64,000 nt of DNA from a virus: IMG/VR virus record IMGVR_UViG_3300024346_000045, positions 1-64,000 of that record, one strand, 5' to 3'. Positions 46,399 through 55,223 of this stretch are shown here, one piece after another. A program made the translations under genes and the position numbers. Every line of letters starts with the position of its first letter. Positions within the stretch are counted from its first letter, which is position 1. The notes under the pieces are model-generated. The model saw only the letters and a program-made list of their open reading frames with translations, ran no database searches and was not told the origin of the DNA.

Positions 46399-47072
46399 TG
46401 TACGATATAGTATTCATTAGTTATCAGGAACCTAACGCAGAAGAAAACTGGATTCGTCTTAAAAGTCGTTTTCCTTTTGCTAAACGTGTGCATGGTGTTA
46501 AGGGAATCCATCAGGCACATATTACAGCAGCAAAAAAATGTTTTACGGATATGATTTGGATAGTCGACGGTGATGCAATTGTTTTAGATGAATTTAATTT
46601 CGATTATAAACCACATGATTTAGATTATGTGTTTGTTTGGCGAAGTCGAAATGCAGTTAACGATCTTGAATATGGAAACGGTGGCGTAAAACTTTTTCCA
46701 AAATTAAAAACAATCAATATGGATGTGTCTAAACCTGATATGACTACTAGTATTAGTACAAAGTTTAAAGCTGTTCAGGAAATTAGTAACATTAACAGTT
46801 TTAACACAGATCCTTTTAATACATGGAAAAGTGCTTTTAGAGAATGCTGTAAATTATCTAGTAAAGTTATTGATCGTCAAAAATCTGATGAAACAGACGA
46901 AAGATTACATGCTTGGTGTACAATTGGTACTGACAAACTATACGGTGAATATGCTATTAAGGGTGCTATTGCAGGCAAGGAATATGGACAATCTAACATT
47001 GGAAACATCGACGCACTAAAAAAGATAAATGATTTCGAATGGCTAAAAAATAAATTTAAGGAAATAACATGA
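46398..47072 (+). CDS. Glycosyltransferase-like protein, DGD type
   Basis: A 224-residue paralogue of the preceding protein, with VFISYQEPNAEENWIRLKSR, AKRVHGVKGIHQAHITAAKK, MIWIVDGDAIVLDEF and VWRSRNAVNDLEYGNGGVKL. It lacks about 80 residues of the C-terminal half of its paralogue but keeps the DGD and NAVNDLEYGNGG blocks, so it is probably functional. It overlaps the previous stop as TAATG and the next start as ATGA. Confidence 0.66.
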   Translation: MYDIVFISYQEPNAEENWIRLKSRFPFAKRVHGVKGIHQAHITAAKKCFTDMIWIVDGDAIVLDEFNFDYKPHDLDYVFVWRSRNAVNDLEYGNGGVKLFPKLKTINMDVSKPDMTTSISTKFKAVQEISNINSFNTDPFNTWKSAFRECCKLSSKVIDRQKSDETDERLHAWCTIGTDKLYGEYAIKGAIAGKEYGQSNIGNIDALKKINDFEWLKNKFKEIT

Positions 47073-47902
47073 GTGAAAATTCGAGTATTCGTGAGGTATT
47101 GTTTGGATTAGAAGAATATTTAAAATTTATTAGCAGTGTCGAAGATGTTGATCTAACTAGAGAAATAATCAAAATTTTAGATAGCGATGATATTCCGTCA
47201 GCATTATTAAATTATTATCTAAAAACAGTAGCAGAAAAAAACAAAGAAGATAAAATTTTTAGAAGTATTAATGATTATCGAAAAACACATGAAGACTATT
47301 CTGTTATTAAAGATGCAATGAGCCGTAGTCAAATTCGTAGCAAAATTTGGTTAATCGAAGAATTAAGTAAAATTAGAACTAAGTACGATAATGTTCTAGT
47401 AATGGCAGGATGGTTCGGTCAAATTAAATCAATTTACGATAAAAAATTAACATATTCTAAAATGAGAATTATTGAATTAGACCGAGTAGCTTGCGAACTA
47501 AGTGATTATTCTTTTAATCTTAGCAGTTTAGAAAATTATAAAGTAAAGAGCGTGAATGCAGATATAAACAATCTAACTTTGCATAAAAATGGATACGAGT
47601 GGCCTGTTGAAAATTTTAAAGAAGGCACAAGTTACGTTGAAAAGTTTTTACCAGATCTTATTATTAACACCAGTGCAGAACACATGTCTGAAGAATGGTT
47701 CCACCAGATTCGATTTAAAGAGATAGAGTCGAATCCAATAGTAGCTGTCCAAAGTAACAATATGTTTGAAGGCGATGGACATATAAATTGTGTATACAGT
47801 GCAGATCATATGAAAAAGAAATTTCCTATGAAGGAAGTTTTATTTGAAGGCGAACTTCAATTAAAAGGATATAAGCGTGTAATGCTTATAGGAAGACCAT
47901 GA
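47069..47902 (+). CDS. Class I SAM-dependent methyltransferase-like protein
   Basis: A 277-residue protein. After a helical N-terminus, NVLVMAGWFGQIKSIYDKK at about residues 109-127 looks like motif I (hydrophobic strand, then A-G-W-F-G). RIIELDRVACELSD gives the acidic residue after strand 2, and LIINTSAEHMSEEWF matches motif IV. This pattern recurs in phage methyltransferases of unknown substrate. Likely a methyl donor step of the island pathway. The gene overlaps both neighbours by 4 bases. Confidence 0.65.
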   Translation: MSENSSIREVLFGLEEYLKFISSVEDVDLTREIIKILDSDDIPSALLNYYLKTVAEKNKEDKIFRSINDYRKTHEDYSVIKDAMSRSQIRSKIWLIEELSKIRTKYDNVLVMAGWFGQIKSIYDKKLTYSKMRIIELDRVACELSDYSFNLSSLENYKVKSVNADINNLTLHKNGYEWPVENFKEGTSYVEKFLPDLIINTSAEHMSEEWFHQIRFKEIESNPIVAVQSNNMFEGDGHINCVYSADHMKKKFPMKEVLFEGELQLKGYKRVMLIGRP

Positions 47903-48120
47903 ATTTAGATGAATTAGATTTACGCACATTACAAAAAGAAGCAGCAAGAGCATTAAGTGTAATGGAAGCTACTAACAATAACATTTATAAGTATAATGTT
48001 CAAGCATACCATAATAGTCAAAATTGGTATAAAGCTGTTATTTTAGATTATGTTAAACAGCACGGTGATTTTCCTAGTAAAGTAGGGCCTGCTGCTAAAA
48101 TTAAATTGGTGCTAGAATAA
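47899..48120 (+). CDS. Small helical protein, unknown
   Basis: A 73-residue protein (MNLDELDLRTLQKEAARALS and WYKAVILDYVKQHGDFPSKV), all helix, no motif. It is squeezed between a methyltransferase-like and a radical-SAM gene with start and stop overlaps on both sides (ATGA, then TAATG), which argues that it is real and part of the operon. It could be a small partner or substrate-presenting protein for the radical-SAM enzymes; no direct evidence. Confidence 0.55.
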   Translation: MNLDELDLRTLQKEAARALSVMEATNNNIYKYNVQAYHNSQNWYKAVILDYVKQHGDFPSKVGPAAKIKLVLE

Positions 48121-49289
48121 TGTTATATCAATATAAAGACATCAGAGTAATTCATTTAGAAGTTACAGATAAATGTAATGCCGCATGTCCAATGTGTGCT
48201 AGAAATATTAACGGTGGAGAAGATAATCCTCAATTACCGAATACCGAATTATCAGTCAATGATGTTAAAAATATTTTTCCTATTGATTTTATAAAACAAC
48301 TAGATAGGTTGTATATGTGTGGTAATTTCGGTGATCCTATTGCTGCAAAAGACACATTAGAAATATTTCAATATTTTAGGCAACATAATCAACAAATGAC
48401 ACTTAGTTTACATACTAACGGAAGTGCCAAAACACCTGAGTGGTGGAAAAAATTAGCTTCGGTAATTGGAAAAAAAGGATATGTTATTTTTGGTATTGAT
48501 GGGTTAGAAGATACCAACCACTTGTATAGGCAAAATACAATATTTTCTAAAATTATAGAAAATGCACAAGCATTTATAGAAGCCGGTGGTAGAGCAAGAT
48601 GGGATTATATTGTCTTTGCACATAACGAACATCAAGTAGATGAAGCCGAGCAGCTAAGTAAAAAAATGAATTTTGAAAAATTTCAGTACAAGAAATCTGC
48701 TCGATTTTTTAGTAATGCAAGCGGCACTACAAAAGAAATGCACCAAGCCTCGAACAGAAAAGGTATAGAAACAACATTGTTGCAAGCACCGACAAATCCA
48801 AAATATAGGAATAATGCACTGCAAGAGATGAGCAAAATTGCTAGTTCGACTACAGTTAAAATGTTACCGAGCAAAGTTTCAGATCTTTCTTCGATACTAG
48901 GAGCCCAAACTTTTCATATTAATGAAAGCGAAAAGTCTCCAATGGAGAAAGTTTGGGATACTGCTGAAATTAAATGTAAAGTTGCAGAAGAAAAAAGTTT
49001 ATATATTTCTGCTGAAGGCGTTGTGCAACCGTGTTGTTGGACAGCTAATCAAATGTATGTATGGTACTGGAAACCTAGGAGTAGCCAAATTTGGAGCTAT
49101 ATTGATCAAGTAGGCATCGATAAATTAAATGCTAAAGTAACTCCGTTGCAAGAAATAGTCGACGGCTTATTTTTTAGCAATCTTATTCCGGATAGCTGGA
49201 ATAAATCAAGCTGTGCAGAAGGAAAACTTTCTGTATGTGCAAAAACTTGCGGAACTAAATATGATGCGTTTAAGGAACAATTCAAATGA
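48120..49289 (+). CDS. Radical SAM protein with C-terminal cysteine cluster
   Basis: A 389-residue radical SAM enzyme. The [4Fe-4S] motif CNAACPMC has Cys19, Cys23 and Cys26 in the CxxxCxxC spacing. The SAM-binding glycine region is represented by LYMCGNFGDPIAAKDTLEIF, where CGNFGDP replaces the usual GGEP. The C-terminal part has ISAEGVVQPCCWTAN and a CAEGKLSVCAKTCG cluster, consistent with a SPASM/twitch-like auxiliary cluster site. It is a paralogue of the next gene. The reaction is unknown; SPASM enzymes often act on peptides or sugars. Confidence 0.85.
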   Translation: MLYQYKDIRVIHLEVTDKCNAACPMCARNINGGEDNPQLPNTELSVNDVKNIFPIDFIKQLDRLYMCGNFGDPIAAKDTLEIFQYFRQHNQQMTLSLHTNGSAKTPEWWKKLASVIGKKGYVIFGIDGLEDTNHLYRQNTIFSKIIENAQAFIEAGGRARWDYIVFAHNEHQVDEAEQLSKKMNFEKFQYKKSARFFSNASGTTKEMHQASNRKGIETTLLQAPTNPKYRNNALQEMSKIASSTTVKMLPSKVSDLSSILGAQTFHINESEKSPMEKVWDTAEIKCKVAEEKSLYISAEGVVQPCCWTANQMYVWYWKPRSSQIWSYIDQVGIDKLNAKVTPLQEIVDGLFFSNLIPDSWNKSSCAEGKLSVCAKTCGTKYDAFKEQFK

Positions 49290-50365
49290 ATATTGAAGAT
49301 TTAAAAACCTTCGAACTTGAAATAACTAGCTTTTGTAATGCAGCATGTCCTGGATGTTTAAGAACACGCCACGAAGGAGGATATGATCTGCTTTCTCTAT
49401 CAATCGATGATGTGAAAAGAATCTTTCCAGATGAAAGGCATATTAAAGATAAACAATTTTTGCTTTGCGGAGCATTAGGTGATCCCGTAGCAAATAAAGA
49501 TTGTTATGCAATCTGTGAATACTTGATTAGTATGGGAGGCTATGCACTAATTAATAGTAATGCAAGTCTAGAAACTGAATCTTGGTGGAGAAAACTTGGA
49601 AAATTAAGTGCCGATACTAACAGATTGCAAGTTTGGTTTTGTGTCGACGGTTACGAAGCAACAAATTACATTTATAGAGTTAACACAAATTTTAATATTA
49701 TTAAAAGAAGCATGGCTGCTTATGCAGAAGGCGGCCAAGGAAAAGCCGGCGCATCTTGGATTTATATTATATTTGATCACAATGAGGGAGAAGTTGAACA
49801 AGCTAGAGCTCATGCAGAAAGTTTAGGATTTAAATTTGCTACTAGAACCGGTGCTGGAAACAGCATGACTAACTGGGTTTCACAAATAAGAAAAAGATCT
49901 AGCCAGACTAGAGAAGTTTATATTGAAAAAAAGGTAATTACTACTACAGGTGATAAAGAACATAGTAAAAAAGATTTAATAATGGAATTGAATAATTTCA
50001 TTAATTTCGATAAAAAAATTCTCGATACTGAAAAAACAGAAAAGATTGTTAAATCTATAAAGTGCAAATTTTATCATGAAGGTGAAATGTTTGTTGCTAG
50101 TAATCAAACATTATGGCCTTGTTGTTTTTTATGGAGTAATTCTATAAGAGCTCCTGAACTTTTTAAAGCCAGATTTTCAAAATACGACGAACACTGGAAT
50201 AGTTTAAAACATCATTCGATTGAAGAAATTATGAACCATCCGTGGTTTATTACTCTTTTAAAAGAAAGTTGGGATCCATTCAACGAAAATCATATTCCTA
50301 AATGTATACAAAACTGTGCTTATGATAAAGCACATCAAAATGAAATTAATTATGTCAACAAATAA
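49286..50365 (+). CDS. Radical SAM protein with C-terminal cysteine cluster
   Basis: A 359-residue paralogue of the preceding gene. CNAACPGC has Cys17, Cys21 and Cys24; LLCGALGDPVANKDCYAICE replaces the canonical GGEP region in the same way as in the paralogue. The C-terminal cluster reads VASNQTLWPCCFLWSN and CIQNCAYDKAH. The start overlaps the previous stop as ATGA. The pair differs from the other radical SAM genes of the island in having the iron-sulphur motif at the extreme N-terminus. Confidence 0.85.
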   Translation: MNIEDLKTFELEITSFCNAACPGCLRTRHEGGYDLLSLSIDDVKRIFPDERHIKDKQFLLCGALGDPVANKDCYAICEYLISMGGYALINSNASLETESWWRKLGKLSADTNRLQVWFCVDGYEATNYIYRVNTNFNIIKRSMAAYAEGGQGKAGASWIYIIFDHNEGEVEQARAHAESLGFKFATRTGAGNSMTNWVSQIRKRSSQTREVYIEKKVITTTGDKEHSKKDLIMELNNFINFDKKILDTEKTEKIVKSIKCKFYHEGEMFVASNQTLWPCCFLWSNSIRAPELFKARFSKYDEHWNSLKHHSIEEIMNHPWFITLLKESWDPFNENHIPKCIQNCAYDKAHQNEINYVNK

Positions 50366-51761
50366 ATCACCTTCGAAAACATTTTGTATTTTACCATGGG
50401 TTCATTTAAGTACAAGACCAGATGGCAGTATGCGTGTATGTTGCACTGCTAATGCAAGTAGTGTTGGACCCACAAACGATAAAGAACATGGTGGAATGGT
50501 CGGCGTATTAAAAGACGATGAAGGTAAACCGAGCAATCTTAATGTGAGCGATTTTTTATCTAGTTGGAATAGCACTTATATGCGAAATGTTCGCAAACAA
50601 ATGTTAAACGGAGAAGAACCGCCTAGTTGTGTCAAGTGCTACAAAGAAGAGCGTGCTGGACACAACAGTAAACGTATGTGGGAAACAGCATATTGGAGTA
50701 AGCGTGTTGATGTTGAACAATTAGTTAATGACACAAATGATGATGGGTCAATCCCTCCACAATTAAGCTATATTGATTTACGTTTCGGAACAAAATGCCA
50801 ATTAGCGTGTGTAATGTGCAGCCCACACGATAGTTCAGGATGGATTAAAGAATGGCAGCAGCTATATCCGACTATTGACAATCCAGTGTTAAAACAAACA
50901 ATGCAATGGAGCAATAAGGGTAGTACTAACGGCAGTAGTTACAATTGGCATAAGGTTAATCCTGTATTTTGGCAACAGTTTTATGAACAGATTCCTAATA
51001 TGCAACAGTTGTATTTTGCAGGCGGAGAAAGTCTAATCATCGAAGAACACTACGAAATACTCGAAGAATGTATTCGTCAGGGACATGCAAAAAATCTCGA
51101 ATTGCGTTATAATAGTAATGGTGTCGAATGGCGTGATGATTTGTTCGAATTATGGAAACATTTTAAGTTAGTAAGATTTCATTACAGTGTTGACAGCATT
51201 GATGAAATGAATGCATACATTCGATATCCGAGTAAGTGGGAACGTACAAAAGAAGTATTTCATATCCTTGATAAACAAACAGGTAATAATGTTGAAATCA
51301 CTGTGGCGTGTGCAGTACAAGCATTAAACATATTTTATATTCCAGATTTCTTAAAATGGAAGTTAGAAGAAGGATTTACAAAAATTAATATGTGGCCTTT
51401 TGGCGCAGGCGGTATTAATTATCATTTTGTATATCACCCACCGCATTTAAATGTTAAAGTTTTACCAAAAGAATTTAAAGAGTTATGTCGTAAAAAATAC
51501 GAAGAATTTTACTCGTGGTGGGAAGCTAATTGGGAAAAGGGTGTACCGTCGTGGCACAAAGGTTTAGTATCATATGATACATGGCGCAATGCTGATTACG
51601 GTATCAGTCGTCTAGAAGGTATGTTAAAATTTATGGAGAGCGAAGATTGGTCAAATCGTTTACCTGAAACTAAACAGTATCTTGAAAATCTTGATAAAGT
51701 TAGGGGAACAAATTTTTATGATACGTTTCCGGAAATGAAGGATATTTTTAATGGAATCTAA
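50352..51761 (+). CDS. Twitch-domain radical SAM protein
   Basis: A 469-residue protein. The N-terminal auxiliary part reads TFCILPWVHLSTRPDGSMRV followed by a CC pair, then SCVKCYKEE. The core motif CQLACVMC lies after DLRFGTK, followed by YFAGGESLIIEEHYEILEEC (GGES for GGEP). The architecture (Cys-rich twitch first, core second) matches the family often named twitch domain-containing radical SAM protein. ATG at 50352 is chosen over an upstream GTG because it starts just before the conserved FCxLPW; it overlaps the previous gene by 14 bases. Three relatives lie in this island. Confidence 0.85.
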   Translation: MSTNKSPSKTFCILPWVHLSTRPDGSMRVCCTANASSVGPTNDKEHGGMVGVLKDDEGKPSNLNVSDFLSSWNSTYMRNVRKQMLNGEEPPSCVKCYKEERAGHNSKRMWETAYWSKRVDVEQLVNDTNDDGSIPPQLSYIDLRFGTKCQLACVMCSPHDSSGWIKEWQQLYPTIDNPVLKQTMQWSNKGSTNGSSYNWHKVNPVFWQQFYEQIPNMQQLYFAGGESLIIEEHYEILEECIRQGHAKNLELRYNSNGVEWRDDLFELWKHFKLVRFHYSVDSIDEMNAYIRYPSKWERTKEVFHILDKQTGNNVEITVACAVQALNIFYIPDFLKWKLEEGFTKINMWPFGAGGINYHFVYHPPHLNVKVLPKEFKELCRKKYEEFYSWWEANWEKGVPSWHKGLVSYDTWRNADYGISRLEGMLKFMESEDWSNRLPETKQYLENLDKVRGTNFYDTFPEMKDIFNGI

Positions 51762-53082
51762 AAAAGCTATCGAATGTTATTTCACCTTAGGTGGAATAAA
51801 TTATAAAAACGGTTTTTCAACAAGTTGCCCTCAACAACCTGAGCAGTTTGTTCCGTTCGAACAAACTCTTAAGCCGAGTGAAATTTTTAACTCTGAACGA
51901 TTTAAGAAACACAGACTAGAAATGATGAACGGTAAGTGGAGCAGAGGTTGCCACTTATGCAGAGATCCTGAGATGATTGGAAGCCATTCTATGCGTCAGG
52001 ATTATGTCCCAGTCACTAACTATTACGATCCTGCAACTGGAGCAGTTGACTTAAAAGGATTAAGACATGTTGAGTTAAGATTTAGTAACAGTTGTAACAT
52101 GGCTTGTAAGCATTGTAGTGTTGTGTATTCAAGCGGGTGGGTTTCTAAACTTAAACATTATCAACCTGATGCAGAAGTAGAAAAACATAACCTATTGCAA
52201 TTATTAAAAATGGAACACCGTCAACATGAGAACGACGAGGGCGAATTAGGATTATCTATTGCAGAAGCAGAATCAATTGTACAAGATTTAATTGATAATT
52301 TTCCCGAGTTAGAAAAAGTTGAATTTGCAGGCGGGGAAGTTTTGTATCAGAAGCAATTTTTTCCTTGCTTGAAAAAATTAGCAGAGCATCCAAATGCTGA
52401 AAATATTTCCATTGGATTTCATACAAATTTTAATGCAAAGTTTGATCCTGTAGAGTTGTCTAAGTTGTTAATACCTTTTAAGTTTACAATTATTCATATG
52501 AGTTTAGATGCAGGAACCAACATATATCCTTATTTTAGGACAGGTAATTGGGAAACATTAAAAGATAATATCAGTAAATTTAGAGCAGTGAACAAGCGAG
52601 CAGTATTGTCTATTGTTTGTACTACTAGCGCATATCAAATAATGGATATTAAAAACGTATTCCAAAGTTTTCTAGAATTAGATGTTGACACTATTAATTC
52701 TGCAATGTGCTATAGCCCGATGTATATTAATCCGTCTATAATGAATATTAAATTCAGAGAAGATGTACTAGCAGACATTGAAGAAACTAGGCAAATGATA
52801 TTAGATGAACAAGAGAAACGATATGCTGATTTTGAAAAATACAAAGAGTTAAGAGCTTGGAAATCTAAATGGAATAGATTTAACGACATACACATGGCTC
52901 TTAATGCCCTAAAAGAGATTGAAATTTATACATTAAACAATGCAATAGATTCGTCGTATTGGGAAGACTTCCAAGTATATGTTAGAAAGACAGACGAGAT
53001 TTGGGGCCAGCAATTTAATGATTACATGACTAATTATAAAATGGTCGACGGCAAAATTGTAAGGGTGAAAAAAAATGTTTAA
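51751..53082 (+). CDS. Twitch-type radical SAM protein
   Basis: A 443-residue relative of the preceding gene. The N-terminal segment has ECYFTLGGINYKNGFSTSCP instead of FCxLPW, so the auxiliary cluster is altered. GCHLCRDPEMIGSHSMR follows. The core motif CNMACKHC comes after VELRFSNS, and VEFAGGEVLYQKQFF gives the SAM-binding GGE. The start lies within the end of the previous gene (11-base overlap). The altered N-terminus suggests a different substrate or a non-redundant role. Product unknown. Confidence 0.83.
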   Translation: MESKKAIECYFTLGGINYKNGFSTSCPQQPEQFVPFEQTLKPSEIFNSERFKKHRLEMMNGKWSRGCHLCRDPEMIGSHSMRQDYVPVTNYYDPATGAVDLKGLRHVELRFSNSCNMACKHCSVVYSSGWVSKLKHYQPDAEVEKHNLLQLLKMEHRQHENDEGELGLSIAEAESIVQDLIDNFPELEKVEFAGGEVLYQKQFFPCLKKLAEHPNAENISIGFHTNFNAKFDPVELSKLLIPFKFTIIHMSLDAGTNIYPYFRTGNWETLKDNISKFRAVNKRAVLSIVCTTSAYQIMDIKNVFQSFLELDVDTINSAMCYSPMYINPSIMNIKFREDVLADIEETRQMILDEQEKRYADFEKYKELRAWKSKWNRFNDIHMALNALKEIEIYTLNNAIDSSYWEDFQVYVRKTDEIWGQQFNDYMTNYKMVDGKIVRVKKNV

Positions 53083-53920
53083 TATTTCTAATAGTTTATA
53101 TAACCAGTTTAATGCAGTTTATCCAAACAAAGCAGGCTTAATACGCCTTCATAGAATTAACGGATTAGATATACCATTTAGCCCTTTATGGAAAAACATT
53201 GGGATTAATTTGTCAGGTGGTGCTGATAGTGGGTGTTTAGCATTTTTGTTGTGTAAAATTATTACAGAACATAATTATGACTGTAAAATACATATTATTA
53301 CATTTACTAGGTGTTGGAATACAAGACCTTGGCAAGGACACATTTCTATGAACGTGTTTAATAAGTTAAACGAAATGTATCCGGGATTAATTGTTAATAG
53401 GCATATCAATTATATTCCTCCAGAATTAGAATGGGGAGCGACGGGAGGTCCTATCCTTGATGGAAGAAGTGGTGATCAGATTGAGGGATCTAGTTTTAAT
53501 TCTTATATTGCTTATACACAAAAATTAAATGCTGTGTTTAATGCTACTAGTAAAAATCCCGGAACCGACGGATTTGATACACGATTGTTAAAACGAGACA
53601 AAGATGCCGAAGATGGTTCGCTTGACGATGTTATGTTTATTAGAAAGGGTACGTTCTTTTGCCATCCTTTTAGATTTGTAAAAAAAGATTGGATCGTCGC
53701 ACAATATTTTATTCATAACGCAGAAGATTTATATAACACTACTAGAAGTTGCGAAGGGGATATAAACGACGGTAAAGCAAAAGAAATATTGCCTAACGGG
53801 TTAGATGATTATAAACCTGGAATGTTCATTCCGTTGTGCGGCGCTTGTTTTTGGTGTTTAGAACGAAGCTGGGCCGAAAGTAAATTAGATGAAACTATTA
53901 CACAATTCGATCATGTCTGA
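53075..53920 (+). CDS. PP-loop ATPase with QueC-like cysteine cluster
   Basis: A 281-residue protein of the adenine-nucleotide alpha-hydrolase (PP-loop) superfamily. NLSGGADSGCLAFLL has the SGGxDS pyrophosphate loop at residues 47-52. The C-terminus has Cys226, then LCGACFWCLER with Cys255, Cys258 and Cys261. CGxCxxCxxR is the zinc site of QueC (7-cyano-7-deazaguanine synthase), although QueC usually has a shorter gap after its first Cys. QueC converts CDG to preQ0. Whether this protein does so, or activates another carboxylate, is open. It sits among radical SAM genes, and the preQ0 pathway also uses one (QueE). Confidence 0.72.
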   Translation: MFNISNSLYNQFNAVYPNKAGLIRLHRINGLDIPFSPLWKNIGINLSGGADSGCLAFLLCKIITEHNYDCKIHIITFTRCWNTRPWQGHISMNVFNKLNEMYPGLIVNRHINYIPPELEWGATGGPILDGRSGDQIEGSSFNSYIAYTQKLNAVFNATSKNPGTDGFDTRLLKRDKDAEDGSLDDVMFIRKGTFFCHPFRFVKKDWIVAQYFIHNAEDLYNTTRSCEGDINDGKAKEILPNGLDDYKPGMFIPLCGACFWCLERSWAESKLDETITQFDHV

Positions 53921-55223
53921 AACATTTTGTCCAATACCTTGGAATTTTCAAGCAATCCGTGCCAACGGCGATGTACGTGTATGCTGTCAAGCTAACGTAA
54001 CTAAAAATCAAGGAGTTATTCGTAAAGATGATGGTAGTGCATATAACGCCGGCCGCGACAATCTAGACGAAGCTCGTAATGCTAACCTAATGAAAGTCAT
54101 TCGCCTCAATATGCTAAATGGTGTATGGAGTGAAGAATGTGGAAGATGCAAAGCTGAAGAAGAAAACGGTTTAGTTAGTCGCCGTAGTTATGAAAACCAG
54201 CAATGGAATATGGATATGTACAAAGTCGTAAACCAAACCGGTGCCGACGGTAGTATAAATTCTATAAATTTTCCTGTAGTTTATTACGATTTACGTTTTG
54301 GAAATTTTTGTAATTTAAAATGTCGTATGTGCGGTCCTACTGATAGCAATGCATGGTATGACGATTGGATTAAATTAACTGGTAGTAATAAATTTAAAGA
54401 TACTTCTGGTGTAATGGAAATTGTTGACAACGATGTCCCTGCGTTTAATTGGCCAGAATATGAACCTTTTTGGCAACAGCTAGAAGCTAATATTCATAAC
54501 ATTGAACATGTATATTTTGCCGGCGGCGAACCGATGCTTATTGAACGTCATTACGATTTTCTCGAAAGATGCGTTGAAGCAGGTGCTTCTAAACACATTG
54601 TAGTGGAATACAACACAAACATGAGCACCTTGCCTAGCAGAGTAACAAAATTGTGGACTCATTTTAAACAAGTTAGAGTCGGTGCAAGTGTTGACGGCAT
54701 GGGTAGTATGCAAGAATATCAACGCAGTCCATCTAAATGGGAAAAGACTTTAGACAATTTGCGTAAGGTTGATGCATTGCCAGGTAATATAATGGCTTGG
54801 CTAGCATTTACTGTTACTGCGTACAATGTTAATCACTTAATAGATTTCATGAAATGGAAATTAAGTGAAAGCGGATTTAACAAAATTAATTCAACTATCC
54901 GACGTCCGATAGTAACTCACCATGTAGCACATCATCCTAAGCATCTTAACATAAGAGTGTTGCCAGCTGCATATAAAAAAGAACTAACAGAAAATTTTAA
55001 AAAATTTGTCCAATGGGTAAAAGAAAATAATTATCCTATTCATGTAATAAAACAAGCAGAAGATATTTCTAACGGCATTATATCTTATATGAACAGCGAA
55101 AGTTATTATAACGAGCATTGGAACGAATTTGTTTCTTATACACAAAAATTAGATGCAATTCGCGGCGAAGAATTAACTTCAGTAGAACCAAAGTTTAAGG
55201 AATTTTATGGAACCAACGTTTGA
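53913..55223 (+). CDS. Twitch-domain radical SAM protein
   Basis: A 436-residue protein. The N-terminus reads ETFCPIPWNFQAIRANGDVR with a CC pair, then ECGRCKAEEENGLVSRRS. The core motif CNLKCRMC follows YYDLRFGNF; VYFAGGEPMLIERHYDFLER carries GGEP, and VGASVDGMGSMQEYQRSPSK matches the shared VDxxxxxxxYxRxPSKW block. The order and length match the 50352 protein, so they are paralogues. Start at ATG 53913, which overlaps the PP-loop stop; an in-frame upstream ATG at 53889 is less likely because conservation begins at FCPIPW. Confidence 0.86.
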   Translation: MSETFCPIPWNFQAIRANGDVRVCCQANVTKNQGVIRKDDGSAYNAGRDNLDEARNANLMKVIRLNMLNGVWSEECGRCKAEEENGLVSRRSYENQQWNMDMYKVVNQTGADGSINSINFPVVYYDLRFGNFCNLKCRMCGPTDSNAWYDDWIKLTGSNKFKDTSGVMEIVDNDVPAFNWPEYEPFWQQLEANIHNIEHVYFAGGEPMLIERHYDFLERCVEAGASKHIVVEYNTNMSTLPSRVTKLWTHFKQVRVGASVDGMGSMQEYQRSPSKWEKTLDNLRKVDALPGNIMAWLAFTVTAYNVNHLIDFMKWKLSESGFNKINSTIRRPIVTHHVAHHPKHLNIRVLPAAYKKELTENFKKFVQWVKENNYPIHVIKQAEDISNGIISYMNSESYYNEHWNEFVSYTQKLDAIRGEELTSVEPKFKEFYGTNV

